Assembly (NCBI GenBank): GCA_910584145.1
Contig: CAJTXX010000016.1
Location: forward strand, 1-42,152
Direction: 5' to 3'
Origin: an uncultured Eggerthellaceae bacterium
GTDB taxonomy: Bacteria; Actinomycetota; Coriobacteriia; Coriobacteriales; Eggerthellaceae
DNA: 42,152 bases
The notes beneath the pieces were generated by a model, which saw nothing but the letters and a program-made list of their open reading frames with translations, did not search any database and had not been told where the DNA came from. Shown piece by piece: positions 8,342 through 20,616 of the stretch (position 1 is its first letter; every line of letters starts with the position of its first letter). Both the position numbers and the translations under genes were made by a program.

Positions 8342-9541
8342 TCAGGAGCGCTTCTTGGACAGGGGCGATGCGTATTCGCGCACGATGGCGTCATGGGCGA
8401 GCGCTTCGGCCCATTCGTCGACAGGATAAGCGCTCTCGGCTTCCAGCACGGCATCGAGCTTGGCGTGCGTCTCAGGCGCACGCGGCATGAACAGCGTGCA
8501 GCAATCGGGCGCGTCCTGCGAGGATATCTCGAAGGTGCCGAGCTCCTGCGCAGCTGCGATGATCTCCTGCTTGTCGGTGCCGATGAGCGGCCGCAGCACC
8601 GGCATATCCACCGCTTGATCGGTGGCGGCTATGTTGGCGAGCGTCTGGGAGGCCACCTGTCCCAAGCTCTCCCCGGTGACGAGCGCGCGGGCATGCTCGG
8701 CCCGGGCGATGCGCTCCGTCGCTTTGAACATGAGGCGCCGATACAAGATGACGCGCAACGGCGGCGGCGCCAGCACCGATATCTCGCGCTGATAGTCGCC
8801 CAGCGCGCAGGTATGCACCTTCAAGATGCAGCCCGTCTCTTGGAGCACCTGGGCGATGTCGTCCACCAGGTATTCCGACGCGTCGCTCACCACCGGTGCG
8901 CCGGAGAAGTGCACGCCGATGCAGACCGCGCCGCGGCGCGCCATGCGCCACAGAGCCACCGGCGAGTCGATGCCCGACGACAGCAGGCACGCCACGCGCC
9001 CCGAGCTGCCCACCGGCAGGCCGCCGATGCCGGGGATGCTCTTAGCGTACACGAACGCGCTGTTCTGGATGACCTCTACATCCACCTGCACATCGGGCGC
9101 CTTCATGCGCACCTGCTTTTCGGGATACGCCTCGCAGAGCACGCCGCCGATATCGCGGTTCATCTGCATGGAGTCGACCTCGAAGTCGGTATGGTTGCGC
9201 CGCGCCTGCACCTTGAAGGTGGCGAAAGGCTCCGCCTCGGCAGCAGCCGCGATGGCAGCGCGCCCGATGTCATCCATCGTGCGGGGGCATTTGAACCCGC
9301 ACGATGCGCGCGCCACGCCGGGGATGCGGGCTATCGCCTCCTCGCATGCGCACGCGAGAGCGAGGTCGCATCCCTCTTTCAGGAACACGACCAAGCGCCC
9401 GGATATCCGGTGTATGTCTACGACGGGGAAATCGCCGAGCAGGAATCTGAGGTTCGCGAGCAGCCTCTGCTCGAACGAGCCGCGGTTCTTGCCCTTCAGG
9501 CCGATCTCGTGGTAATGGACCAGTACGACGCGCTGATACAT
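8342..9541 (-). CDS. thiI: tRNA 4-thiouridine sulfurtransferase ThiI
   Basis: Adenylates tRNA U8 and transfers sulfur to it; also supplies sulfur for the thiamine thiazole in some bacteria. 399 residues: N-terminal ferredoxin-like region with HYHEIGLKGKNR (10-20), THUMP domain (to about 165), then the PP-loop LSSGIDSPVALW (188-199) and TGESLGQVASQTL. The rhodanese extension of the enterobacterial enzyme is missing, as in most Gram-positive forms, so the persulfide must come from a separate protein. It follows rpoZ by 22 bp and is probably the last gene of the long pyr block. Ribosome-binding site weak. Confidence 0.95.
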   Translation of the reverse strand: MYQRVVLVHYHEIGLKGKNRGSFEQRLLANLRFLLGDFPVVDIHRISGRLVVFLKEGCDLALACACEEAIARIPGVARASCGFKCPRTMDDIGRAAIAAAAEAEPFATFKVQARRNHTDFEVDSMQMNRDIGGVLCEAYPEKQVRMKAPDVQVDVEVIQNSAFVYAKSIPGIGGLPVGSSGRVACLLSSGIDSPVALWRMARRGAVCIGVHFSGAPVVSDASEYLVDDIAQVLQETGCILKVHTCALGDYQREISVLAPPPLRVILYRRLMFKATERIARAEHARALVTGESLGQVASQTLANIAATDQAVDMPVLRPLIGTDKQEIIAAAQELGTFEISSQDAPDCCTLFMPRAPETHAKLDAVLEAESAYPVDEWAEALAHDAIVREYASPLSKKRS

Positions 9542-9563
9542 GGCTGCGTGCCGCTCGGCGGCT

Positions 9564-9824
9564 CTAGTGGTTGAGCGCGTCGATGCTCTCGGGGTCGTAC
9601 GATACGTCGTCGCGCGCTATCTCGTTGAACGCCATCGTGAGCGGCTTGGTGTCGGCAGCGCGCGCTATCTCCACCGCGGTCTGCAGAGCGATGGCGCGGT
9701 CGCGCTGGCCGCGCATCATGTCGTTGATGTCATGCGCGCGCTTCGATGCCATCGTGCACAGGAGGAAGCGGTCGTTGTCGGCGTCGTCCAGCAGGACGTC
9801 GATGGGGGGTTCGATGATGCTCAT
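9564..9824 (-). CDS. rpoZ: RNA polymerase omega subunit
   Basis: Small subunit that helps fold and bind beta'. 86 residues with the family core NDRFLLCTMASKRAHDINDMM and a second helix with KPLTMAFNEIARDDVSY. Position directly after gmk (19 bp) is the classic gmk-rpoZ pairing. The start ATG has an AGAAG-type site five bases upstream. Confidence 0.93.
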   Translation of the reverse strand: MSIIEPPIDVLLDDADNDRFLLCTMASKRAHDINDMMRGQRDRAIALQTAVEIARAADTKPLTMAFNEIARDDVSYDPESIDALNH

Positions 9825-9843
9825 AGCTCTTCTTGCCTCGAAT

Positions 9844-10404
9844 CTAATCGATCAGTCCGGTCACATAATCCGCGAGCGCGGCCGCTGCGGTATCAAGGTC
9901 GTCATTCACGAGCACACAATCATACTCCATCTTGCGAGAAAGCTCCACCTCTGCGGTGCGCATCCGCGCGCGGATGGATTCCTCGCTGTTGGTGCCCCGC
10001 CCGCGCAGGCGCTCTTCGAGCACCTCGAGCGACGGCGGCGCCACGAACACGCGCTTGCACTCAGGCGCATTCGCCTTCACCTGGTCGGCGCCCTGCACCT
10101 CTATCTCGAGCACCACGTCATCGCCTGCGTCGAGGTGCTCCTGCACCGATGCGCGCGGCGTGCCGTACAGGTTGCCGTCGTACTCGGCCCATTCCAGGAA
10201 ATCCCCCGCTGCGATGCCGCGCTCGAAATCGTCGCGGGTCAGGAAGAAGTACTCGCGCCCATCGGCCTCGCCCTCGCGCGGAGCGCGCGTGGTGGCCGAG
10301 ACGGACACCCAGGCATGGTCGACATCGGCGAGCAGCCGCTTCACCAGCGTTCCCTTGCCCGCACCCGAAGGCCCGGATATCACGATCAGATGCCCACGTG
10401 CCAT
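9844..10404 (-). CDS. gmk: Guanylate kinase
   Basis: Phosphorylates GMP to GDP with ATP. 186 residues: P-loop GPSGAGKG (11-18), the GMP-binding region TTRAPREGEADGREYFF, a lid with DDFERGIAAGDFLEWAEYDGNLYGT, and LEIEVQGADQV. Typical length. Preceded by GAGGAGGA and 16 bp behind pyrF, so it is probably transcribed with the pyrimidine genes, linking guanine and pyrimidine nucleotide supply. Confidence 0.96.
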   Translation of the reverse strand: MARGHLIVISGPSGAGKGTLVKRLLADVDHAWVSVSATTRAPREGEADGREYFFLTRDDFERGIAAGDFLEWAEYDGNLYGTPRASVQEHLDAGDDVVLEIEVQGADQVKANAPECKRVFVAPPSLEVLEERLRGRGTNSEESIRARMRTAEVELSRKMEYDCVLVNDDLDTAAAALADYVTGLID

Positions 10405-10420
10405 ATCCCTGTCTCCTCCT

Positions 10421-11146
10421 CTACAGGCTCGCAGCGATGGTGCGGAAGGCGGCTACCGGGTCGTCGGCATCAGTGATCGGGCGGCCGATGACGATGTGCG
10501 AAGCGCCGTTGTCGAACGCTTGGGCCGGGGTGGCCACACGGCTCTGATCGCCCAGGTCGGCGCCAGCCGGGCGCACGCCGGGGCAGACGATGTAGGCATC
10601 GGGGCCCATCTGCGCGCGCAGCGCCGCCGCCTCCATCGGCGAGGCCACCACGCCGGAGATGCCCGCATCGGCGGTGAGCCCCGCGAGCGCGAGCACCTGG
10701 TCTTGCATCGGCCGCTCGACGCCGCACTGCGCGAGCGTCGCCTGGTCCATCGAGGTGAGCACCGTGATGCCGAGCGTCACCGGCACTTCGCCGCCCGCTG
10801 TCGCCGCGCCTTCGAGCGCGCCCTTCTGCGCGGCGCGCATCATGGGCACGCCGCCGATGGTGTGCATCGTGAGCATATCGGCCCCCGACTCAGCTGCCGA
10901 GCGCGCAGCGCCTTCCACCTGATGCGGGATATCGTGGAATTTCAGGTCGAGGAACACCTTGTAGCCGCGGCGTTTCAGCATCTTCACCAGATCGGTGCCG
11001 TAGGCGTAGTACAGCGTCATGCCTATCTTCACCCACGACGCCTCGCCGGCGAGCTCGTAGGCGATGGCGATGGCCTTGTCGGCCTCGCAGTCGAGCGCTA
11101 CTATCACGCGGTCGCGGCGCGACCCTTCATCGAAGCGGTTCAGCAT
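10421..11146 (-). CDS. pyrF: Orotidine 5'-phosphate decarboxylase
   Basis: Last step of UMP synthesis, OMP to UMP and CO2. 241 residues, group with the DLKFHD catalytic motif (D67, K69, D72) and the phosphate-binding end CPGVRP ... IGRPIT. The start at 11146 lies inside the pyrD stop region (7-nt overlap) with GGAG seven bases upstream; an in-frame upstream ATG would run deep into pyrD and adds residues absent from the family. Confidence 0.96.
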   Translation of the reverse strand: MLNRFDEGSRRDRVIVALDCEADKAIAIAYELAGEASWVKIGMTLYYAYGTDLVKMLKRRGYKVFLDLKFHDIPHQVEGAARSAAESGADMLTMHTIGGVPMMRAAQKGALEGAATAGGEVPVTLGITVLTSMDQATLAQCGVERPMQDQVLALAGLTADAGISGVVASPMEAAALRAQMGPDAYIVCPGVRPAGADLGDQSRVATPAQAFDNGASHIVIGRPITDADDPVAAFRTIAASL

Positions 11147-12048
11147 TCCAAGGCTCCTATCAGCTCGTTCACGTCTTGCACGCCATGCATATCGCAATAG
11201 CGCTGGATGCCGTCTATGACATCGGCGGTCGCATGCGGGTTCGTGAAATTGGCCGTGCCGACCGCCACCGCTGTGGCACCTGCCAGCATGAACTCGACCG
11301 CATCCTCACCCGTGGCTATGCCACCCATGCCGAGTATGGGGATGCGCACCGCATGCGAGCACTGCCACGCCATGCGCAGCGCCACCGGCTTCACCGCCGG
11401 GCCCGACAGGCCGCCCACCACGCGCGCCAGCTTCGGACGGCGGCGATGCGCGTCGATCGCCATGCCGAGCAGCGTGTTGATGAGCGATATGGCATCGGCG
11501 CCGAACGCCTCGGCAGCCTTCGCTATCTCGGTTATGTCGGTCACGTTCGGGGTCAGCTTCACGATGATCGGGCGGCTCGTCAGGCTGCGGCAGCGCGACA
11601 CCACTTGCCCTACCGACAGCGGGCTGCACCCCATGGCCATGCCGCCAGCGTCCACGTTCGGGCACGAGACGTTGATCTCGTAGGCGTGCACCGGCGCTTC
11701 TTCCAGAGCGTCTATCACCTGCATGTACTCGAGCACGCTGTGGCCCGATACGTTCACGATGACGGTAGCGCCCTGCTCGGCGAGCCACGGCAGCTCGTGC
11801 TCCTTCAAGTGCGCCACGCCCGGGTTCTGCAAGCCGATGGAATTGAGCATGCCCGACGGCGTCTCCGCGATGCGCGGCGAGGCGTTGCCCTCCCAGCCCC
11901 CGAGCGACACGCCCTTGGTGGTGACGGCGCCGAGCGCTGCCACATCCACGAAATCGGCGTACTCGGCCCCGGCCGCGAACGTGCCCGACGCGACGGTTAC
12001 CGGGTTCTTCATGCGGAGCCCGCCCAGATCTACCATCATATTCACCAT
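11140..12048 (-). CDS. pyrD: Dihydroorotate dehydrogenase, class 1B catalytic subunit
   Basis: Oxidises dihydroorotate to orotate on FMN and passes electrons to PyrK and NAD+. 302 residues: MKNPVTVASGTF opening, TTKGVSLGGWEGN, NSIGLQNPG, the active cysteine of class 1 in INVSCPN (C129), VKLTPNV, and the FMN-phosphate GMGGI loop. The cysteine base and the adjacent pyrK mark class 1B rather than the quinone-linked class 2 of most Actinobacteria. Start ATG at 12048 has GGGAG five bases upstream and overlaps the pyrK stop by 7 nt. Confidence 0.96.
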   Translation of the reverse strand: MVNMMVDLGGLRMKNPVTVASGTFAAGAEYADFVDVAALGAVTTKGVSLGGWEGNASPRIAETPSGMLNSIGLQNPGVAHLKEHELPWLAEQGATVIVNVSGHSVLEYMQVIDALEEAPVHAYEINVSCPNVDAGGMAMGCSPLSVGQVVSRCRSLTSRPIIVKLTPNVTDITEIAKAAEAFGADAISLINTLLGMAIDAHRRRPKLARVVGGLSGPAVKPVALRMAWQCSHAVRIPILGMGGIATGEDAVEFMLAGATAVAVGTANFTNPHATADVIDGIQRYCDMHGVQDVNELIGALEC

Positions 12049-12825
12049 AGCAGCTCCCGTGCATCGAATACCGGACCGTCCACGCAGGCGCGCTTCTTGC
12101 CGAAGGCCGTGTCGACCACGCACGACAGGCACGCGCCGATGCCGCACGCCATGCGCCGCTCGAGCGACACCTCGCAGAGCACGCCCTCGCGCGCGGCCAG
12201 ATCGGCCACGATGCGCATCATGGGCTCAGGGCCGCAGGTGGCCACGTAATCGTACGGCTCGTCGGCGCTCGCCGCCCATTGCAGCGCATCTTGCGCGATG
12301 GAGGTGCAGAAACCCTCCACGCCGAAGCTGCCATCGTCGGTGGCGCACAGCACGCGCAGCTCGGGCCGCGCGAGGTCGTCGTAGCGGTCGAGGCAGACGA
12401 GATGCTCAGCGCTGCCCGCGCCGAGCGCCACATCGACCCGAGCGCCGGTCGCGCAGAGCGCATCGCAGAGCATGTACAGTGGCGCTGCGCCCACGCCGCC
12501 GCCCACCAAGAGCGCTTTGCGCACGCCCACCGGCGGCAGCCACCCGCGCCCGATGGGGGCGATCATGGGCACCTGCACCCCGGGCTGCCAGCCGACCATC
12601 TCGAAGGTCCCCTCGCCCACCACCTGATAGAGGATGTCCACCTCGCCGCTGCCCATGTCGGCCGCGTAGATGGAGAACGGGCGGCGCAGCACATGCGCCG
12701 GGTTCGTCGCTATCTGGAGGTGCACGAACTGGCCGGGGCATATCGTCTCGGCGGTACGCGGCGCAACGAGCGTCATCAGGTGCAGGCCGGGGCCTACCTG
12801 GACGTTGCGCCGCACCTCGGCTATC

Positions 12826-12845
<20 letters not shown>
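12042..12845 (-). CDS. pyrK: Dihydroorotate dehydrogenase electron-transfer subunit
   Basis: FAD and [2Fe-2S] partner of PyrD. From the GTG at 12845 it has 267 residues: flavin motif RRPFSIY (54-60), NAD-binding GGGVGAAPLY (115-124), and four cluster cysteines C234, C239, C242 and C254 in ACGIGACLSC ... RACVDGP. GTG is preferred because AAGGGAGA sits just upstream; an ATG 15 bases earlier (12860) is the alternative. Both lie inside the 3' end of carB, so translation is coupled. Confidence 0.95.
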
Positions 12846-16060
<3,215 letters not shown>

Positions 16061-16068
<8 letters not shown>

Positions 16069-17416
16069 AGGCGGCCTCCTCGGTGCCGAAGCGCCAGCCG
16101 CTGAGGCGGTCTGCCGCGATGTCTATGTCAAGGTAGCCCTCCACGCCCGCCATCAGGCGCTCGAACGCCGTGAACAGGTAGTGGGCGTCGGTCGGGCCGG
16201 GTGCGGCCTCGGGGTGGTACTGCACGCTGAACGCCGGGAGGTCGAGGAACCGCATGCCCTCCGGCGTCCCGTCGTTGAGGTTCACGTGCGTCAGCTGGAT
16301 GCGCCCGAAGCGGCTGTTGCGCACCACGGGAGCGACGCCGGCGCGCACCCATGCGCGCAGATCGGCCTCATGCTCGCTCACGCCGCCCGACTCCTCAGCC
16401 ACGAGCTCCCCCAAGCTCGGGAACACGAGGCCGAAGCCGTGGTTCTGGGCGGTTATCTCCACGCGGCCGGTCAAGAGGTTCATCACCGGGTGGTTGCCGC
16501 CGCGATGGCCGTATCTCAGCTTCTCGATGGATGCGCCCGCGGCTTTCGCGAGCATCTGATGCCCTAGGCAGATGCCGAAGACGGGCACGCGGCCCAGCAG
16601 CTGAGCCGCCTGGTCGTAGGTGGCGCCCACCGCCTCCGGGTCGCCGGGGCCGTTCGAGAGGAACACCCCGTCGGGCTCGAGAGCGAGCACCTCATCAGCC
16701 GGGGTGTCCCACGGCACCACCGTGACATCGCAGCCCGCTCGGCGCAGGCCGAACAGGATGGCATCCTTCGCGCCGCAATCGTAGGCGACCACGCGGAAGC
16801 GCGCCTCGGGCGCTGCCTCCTGGGCGAACGCGTGGCTCTCCGGCAGCGGCGGCGCGGCAGCGTGCGCGGCGCACGACACGCCGGCTACCAGGTTGTCGCC
16901 CACCAGCTCGCGCGCGGCGCGCACCTTGGAAAGCAGGCTCTCCAGGCTCAGGTCCTCGGTCGATATGCCGGCGCGCATGGCGCCCGCCTCGCGGATGCGC
17001 CGCACCAGCGCACGGGTGTCGATGCCCTCGATGGCCACCACGCCATGCTCAGCCAGGTAATCGGGCAAGCTGCGAATGCTGCGCCAGCTCGAGGGCGTGC
17101 GGCACATGTCGTGCACCACGAGCCCCCGCAGCGCAGGCACGGCGCGCTGCGCATCGTGCGGGTCGACCCCGTAGTTGCCGATCTGAGGGTAGGTCATGGT
17201 CACGATCTGCCCCGCGTAGGACGGGTCGCTCACCACTTCCAGATAGCCCTCGACCGATGTGTTGAAGCATGCTTCGCCGAACGCCTCGCCCGGCGCACCG
17301 CATGCCCAGCCGTAGAAGGCGGTGCCGTCCTCCAGCACGAGGAGCGCCGGGAGGCGGCCCGCCTTCGCGGTGTTCGCGAGCAGCTTCTCGCTCGCGTTAC
17401 TCAACGATCTTCCCAT
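16061..17416 (-). CDS. carA: Carbamoyl-phosphate synthase small (glutaminase) subunit
   Basis: Class I glutamine amidotransferase that feeds ammonia to CarB. 451 residues, about 70 more than usual. N-terminal CarA domain with LVLEDGTAFYGWACG and GNYGV; amidotransferase with C283 in FGICLGHQ and H401/E403 in YHPEA. An extra stretch of about 35 residues (338-372) sits between TAQNHG and LTHVNLNDGTPEG, and a ~30-residue tail follows the usual end. The ATG at 17416 overlaps pyrC by 20 nt; an in-frame TTG at 17404, with GGGAAG upstream, is a possible alternative. Confidence 0.95.
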
Positions 17417-18689
17417 CGCGCAGCGTGGCGTAACCGCCCACGAGCACGTCGGTGGCGCGCCCGCGCAGCTCGCAGCCGATGAAGCCGGAGTTGCCCGCCT
17501 TCGAGCAGAAGCCCGCGCGCTCCACCGTCCAGGTCGCCTCGGGGTCGAACACGGTCAGGTCGGCGATGCTGCCAGCCTCTATGCGCACCGGCTCCTCCCG
17601 CAGGATGGCGCGCGGGTTCACCGCCATCAGCTCCACCATGCGCCCGTAGCTCATCTTGCCGGTAGCCACCAGGTTCGTCAGCACGAGCGAAAGCGACGTC
17701 TCCAGCCCGATCATGCCGAAGGGAGCGAGCTCGAACTCGCGGTCCTTCTCCCAATCGGTGTGGGGGGCGTGGTCGGTCACGATGGCGTCGATCGTGCCGT
17801 CGGCTATGCCCTCCGCGAGCGCCTCGGCGTCAGATGCTGTGCGCAGCGGCGGGTTCACCTTGAGGCTCGTGGGGTACGTGTCGTCTATGTCATCTTCAGT
17901 CAGGAACAGATGATGCGGGGTCACCTCGCAGGTGACGGGCAGCCCTTCGGCCTTCGCCGCGCGCACCATCGCAACGCCGCGCGCGGTGGTGATGTGCTGG
18001 ATATGCAGCGGGCAGCCCGTCAAGCGGCAGAGCGCGATATCGCGCATGATCTCCAGCTCCTCGCCTTCCGCCGGCCAGCCGAACATGCCGAGGCGCGTGG
18101 AGGCCACGCCCTCGTTCACCTGACCCTCGCCCACCAGCGAATCGTCCTGGCAGTGAGCCATCACCACGCGGTCGAACTGCGAGGCATACTCCATCACGCG
18201 GCGCATCATGCCGGCGTCTTGCACCCCACGCCCGTCGTCGGTGAACGCCTTCGCGCCATGAGCGCACATGTCGCCCATCTCGGCCAGTATCTCGCCGGCG
18301 AGCCCCTTCGTGCAGGCGCCCGACACGATCACGCGGCACTTCCCCACCTGCTCGGCGCGGGCGCGCACGTATTCCACGCCCACCGCGTTGTCGATGACAG
18401 GGTCGGTGTTCGGCATGGCGCACACCGCCGTGAAGCCGCCGTGCGCCGCTGCGCGCGTGCCGCTGGCGATGTCCTCTTTCTGCTCGAAGCCGGGCTCGCG
18501 CAGATGCACGTGCATGTCGACCAGCCCCGGCGTGAGCACCTTGCCGGTCAGGTCCATCTCCTCGCCCTTCTCCATGGCGAGGCCGTGCCCGACCTCCACG
18601 ATGCGCCCGTCGCGCAACAGCACGTCGCATACCTCATCGAGGCCGACCTGCGGGTCGACCACGCGCGCGTTCTTAAGCATCAATGCCAT
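17397..18689 (-). CDS. pyrC: Dihydroorotase, class I
   Basis: Closes carbamoyl aspartate to dihydroorotate. 430 residues of the amidohydrolase fold: metal motif DMHVHLREPG (H60, H62), the bridging aspartate region AFTDDGRGV of class I enzymes, and TDHAPH. Start at 18689, with GGGAGGT seven bases upstream; it overlaps the end of pyrB by 17 nt. Position pyrB-pyrC-carA matches Gram-positive pyr operons. Confidence 0.96.
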   Translation of the reverse strand: MALMLKNARVVDPQVGLDEVCDVLLRDGRIVEVGHGLAMEKGEEMDLTGKVLTPGLVDMHVHLREPGFEQKEDIASGTRAAAHGGFTAVCAMPNTDPVIDNAVGVEYVRARAEQVGKCRVIVSGACTKGLAGEILAEMGDMCAHGAKAFTDDGRGVQDAGMMRRVMEYASQFDRVVMAHCQDDSLVGEGQVNEGVASTRLGMFGWPAEGEELEIMRDIALCRLTGCPLHIQHITTARGVAMVRAAKAEGLPVTCEVTPHHLFLTEDDIDDTYPTSLKVNPPLRTASDAEALAEGIADGTIDAIVTDHAPHTDWEKDREFELAPFGMIGLETSLSLVLTNLVATGKMSYGRMVELMAVNPRAILREEPVRIEAGSIADLTVFDPEATWTVERAGFCSKAGNSGFIGCELRGRATDVLVGGYATLRDGKIVE

Positions 18690-19617
18690 CGTAGGTACCT
18701 CCCAGAAGCTGATAGAGCGCAGCCATGCGCACGAGTATCCCTGCATACACCTGATCGAGGATGATGGAGCGATCGGGGTGGTCGGCCATGAAGCTGTCCA
18801 GCTCCACGCCGCGGTTGATGGGGCCGGGGTGGCACACCAGCGCGTCGGGCTTCATCAGGCGGTCGCGCTCCTTGGTCAGCCCGAACAGCATGTTGTACTC
18901 GCGCAGGCTGGGGAACGGCGCGCCCTCAAGGCGCTCGCGCTGCACGCGCAGCATGTACACGGCGTCCAGGTCGGGTAGCACGTTGTCGAGGTCGCTCGTG
19001 GCGGAGTCGGCGCCGAGGGTGGCCACATCGGCCGGCAGCAGCGTCGGGGGCGCCACCACGCACACGTTCGCGCCCATGATCTTCAGCGCCGGGATCAGCG
19101 AGCCGCAGACGCGGGAGTGGCTGATATCGCCCACGATGCCCACGTTCAGGCCTTCGAGGCGGCCCTTGTGCTCCCAGATGGAATACAGGTCGAGCAGCGC
19201 CTGCGTGGGGTGCTGGTGCTTGCCATCGCCGGCATCGATCACGTGCACGCCGGACAGGTCGGCTATCTTACGCGGCACGCCCGCGTGGCGGTCGCGCACG
19301 ATGATCATGTCGATCTTATAGGAGCACAGCGTCTCCACCGTGTCGGAGAGGCTCTCGCCCTTCACCGTGGCGGTGGAGCTGCCGCCGAAATTCAGGCTGT
19401 TGGCCGACAGGCGCTTCTCGGCTATCTCGAACGACGAGCGCGTGCGCGTGGACGGCTCATTGAACATGTTCACGATGGTGGCGCCCTTGAGCGTCGGCAC
19501 CTGCTTGATGCGGCGCTCATTCACCTCTTTGAAGCTCTCGGCGGTCTTCATCAGCAGCATGATATCGTCGGCCGAGTACTCCGATATGTCGATCAGATGC
19601 TTGTGCGGGAAAGCCAT
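18673..19617 (-). CDS. pyrB: Aspartate carbamoyltransferase catalytic subunit
   Basis: Condenses carbamoyl phosphate and aspartate. 314 residues with the carbamoyl-phosphate loop STRTR (56-60), HPTQALLDLYS and HPGPINRGVE. No pyrI regulatory subunit follows, so control is expected at PyrR level. The ATG directly follows the pyrR TAG, with GAGGTGGAG as ribosome-binding site. Confidence 0.97.
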   Translation of the reverse strand: MAFPHKHLIDISEYSADDIMLLMKTAESFKEVNERRIKQVPTLKGATIVNMFNEPSTRTRSSFEIAEKRLSANSLNFGGSSTATVKGESLSDTVETLCSYKIDMIIVRDRHAGVPRKIADLSGVHVIDAGDGKHQHPTQALLDLYSIWEHKGRLEGLNVGIVGDISHSRVCGSLIPALKIMGANVCVVAPPTLLPADVATLGADSATSDLDNVLPDLDAVYMLRVQRERLEGAPFPSLREYNMLFGLTKERDRLMKPDALVCHPGPINRGVELDSFMADHPDRSIILDQVYAGILVRMAALYQLLGGTYDGIDA

Positions 19618-20214
19618 CTACTCCACCTCTTCCTTAGAACCCAGAGGAGCCGCTCCCGCGCGCCCGCCCGGATCGACGTCCAGTATCTCCACCGCCGACT
19701 TGCCGTCGACGCTGCTCAGGAACAAGCGCACGCTCTCGTCGGAGGACGAGGGCACGTTCTTGCCCACGAAATCGGCGCGGATGGGCAGCTCGCGGTGGCC
19801 GCGGTCGACCAGCACTGCCAGCTGCACCGCTGCCGGGCGGCCGATGTCCATGAGAGCATCGAGCGCAGCGCGGATGGTGCGGCCGGTGTAGAGCACGTCG
19901 TCCACCAGCACGACGGTCAGCCCGTCTATGTCGAAGGGGATATCGGTGCCCAGCACCTCGGGCGCGAAATGCGTCATGAAGTCGTCGCGGTAGAAGCTGA
20001 TATCGAGCTTGCCCAGCGGCAGGCGCACGCCCTCGATCTGCTCGATGCGCTCGCGCAGCATCTTCGCCAGCAGGTCGCCGCGCGTCACGATGCCCACGAG
20101 CGCCAGATTATCGGCTCCGTGGTTCGCTTCGAGGATCTGATGGGCTATGCGCGTCAGCGCGCGATCGATATCCTCTTCGTCCATGCAGGTTGACTTGATG
20201 AGAGGTCCGCTCAT
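19618..20214 (-). CDS. pyrR: PyrR regulator / uracil phosphoribosyltransferase-like protein
   Basis: UMP-responsive RNA-binding protein that represses pyr genes by binding their leader RNA. 198 residues: PRPP loop VLVDDVLYTGRT (102-113), family signature DISFYRDDF near 71-79, and LVDRGHRELPIRADFVGKNVPSS. A C-terminal tail of about 20 residues rich in Gly/Ala/Glu is longer than usual. Start at 20214 with AAGGAG five bases upstream. It is first in the operon and the leader in front carries a recognisable PyrR target, so it is probably autoregulated. Confidence 0.96.
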   Translation of the reverse strand: MSGPLIKSTCMDEEDIDRALTRIAHQILEANHGADNLALVGIVTRGDLLAKMLRERIEQIEGVRLPLGKLDISFYRDDFMTHFAPEVLGTDIPFDIDGLTVVLVDDVLYTGRTIRAALDALMDIGRPAAVQLAVLVDRGHRELPIRADFVGKNVPSSSDESVRLFLSSVDGKSAVEILDVDPGGRAGAAPLGSKEEVE

Positions 20215-20219
20215 ACACA

Positions 20220-20252
20220 CTCCTTACGGTCGAGTGCGCACAGATGGACCGA
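20220..20252 (-). promoter_or_regulatory. Switch stem next to the pyrR ribosome-binding site
   Basis: In the leader, TCGGTC (20252-20247) can pair with GACCG (20231-20227), which abuts AAGGAG (20225-20220), the pyrR ribosome-binding site. The same TCGGTC can instead pair with GACCGA (20290-20285), which is part of the PyrR hairpin. The two pairings exclude each other. No T-run follows, so the control is more likely translational than by termination. Confidence 0.5.
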
Positions 20253-20279
20253 GAAAAGCTGCTCTGTGTAAGCTGCGTG

Positions 20280-20311
20280 CCTTGTCGGTCTCTCTGTACC
20301 GCTTTTAAAGG
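20280..20311 (-). promoter_or_regulatory. PyrR-binding hairpin in the pyr operon leader
   Basis: The minus-strand leader can fold as CCTT (20311-20308) with AAGG (20283-20280), a purine-rich internal bulge AAAAG, then GGT with ACC closing a loop that contains CAGAGA. CNGNGA in the terminal loop and a purine-rich bulge are the known PyrR-recognition features. The predicted transcript starts only a few bases before the stem. Confidence 0.75.
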
Positions 20312-20320
20312 TCGCAGAAC

Positions 20321-20329
20321 AGTATGACA
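20321..20329 (-). promoter_or_regulatory. Extended -10 promoter of the pyr operon
   Basis: Minus strand TGTCATACT (20329-20321) is an extended -10 element (TGn plus a 4/6 -10). The -35 is poor (TTACGC, 17 bp upstream), which is common for extended -10 promoters. Start would fall near 20314, just before the PyrR hairpin, so the arrangement is self-consistent. Confidence 0.5.
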
Positions 20330-20391
20330 CGAACCGGGCCGCCGCGTAACCCCCCTTCGAAGATGCGCGCGGGTTTTTTCGCCGGCCGCGC

Positions 20392-20616
20392 TCAGCGCTC
20401 TGGATCGGCGCCGTCAGCATCCGCCCGCTCAGCGCGGGCTATCGCCTCGGCCACGAGCTGCTCATAGCCCTTGAGGGCCGCGAAGGGCTTGAATTGCTTG
20501 GCACGGTCGGGGTGCGGCTTGCCGAGCTCATACCGCTCCGGGTGCGCCGAGCTGCGGGCGCGCGCCAGCATATCGGCCTGCCACCGTTCCTCAACTGCGC
20601 GCTCCCCGTCAAGCAT
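20392..20616 (-). CDS. YolD-like protein, partner of the Y-family polymerase
   Basis: 74 residues with the motif FKPFAALKGYE (42-52), the hallmark of the small YolD-like proteins that commonly sit beside UvrX/UmuC-type polymerases in Firmicutes and Coriobacteriia. Charged and soluble, no membrane segment. It overlaps the polymerase stop by 8 nt, so the two are translated together. YolD-like proteins have been proposed to act as UmuD-like polymerase partners; the exact role is unsettled. Very Ala/Glu/Arg-rich ends. Confidence 0.75.
   Translation of the reverse strand: MLDGERAVEERWQADMLARARSSAHPERYELGKPHPDRAKQFKPFAALKGYEQLVAEAIARAERADADGADPER

Noticed and set aside
20342..20379. Possible plus-strand terminator (CCGCG...CGCGG then TTTTTT)
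   Set aside because: Only a 5-bp stem with a 21-nt loop, and no plus-strand gene lies upstream. The same bases on the minus strand form a hairpin with the A-run in its loop, not a terminator.
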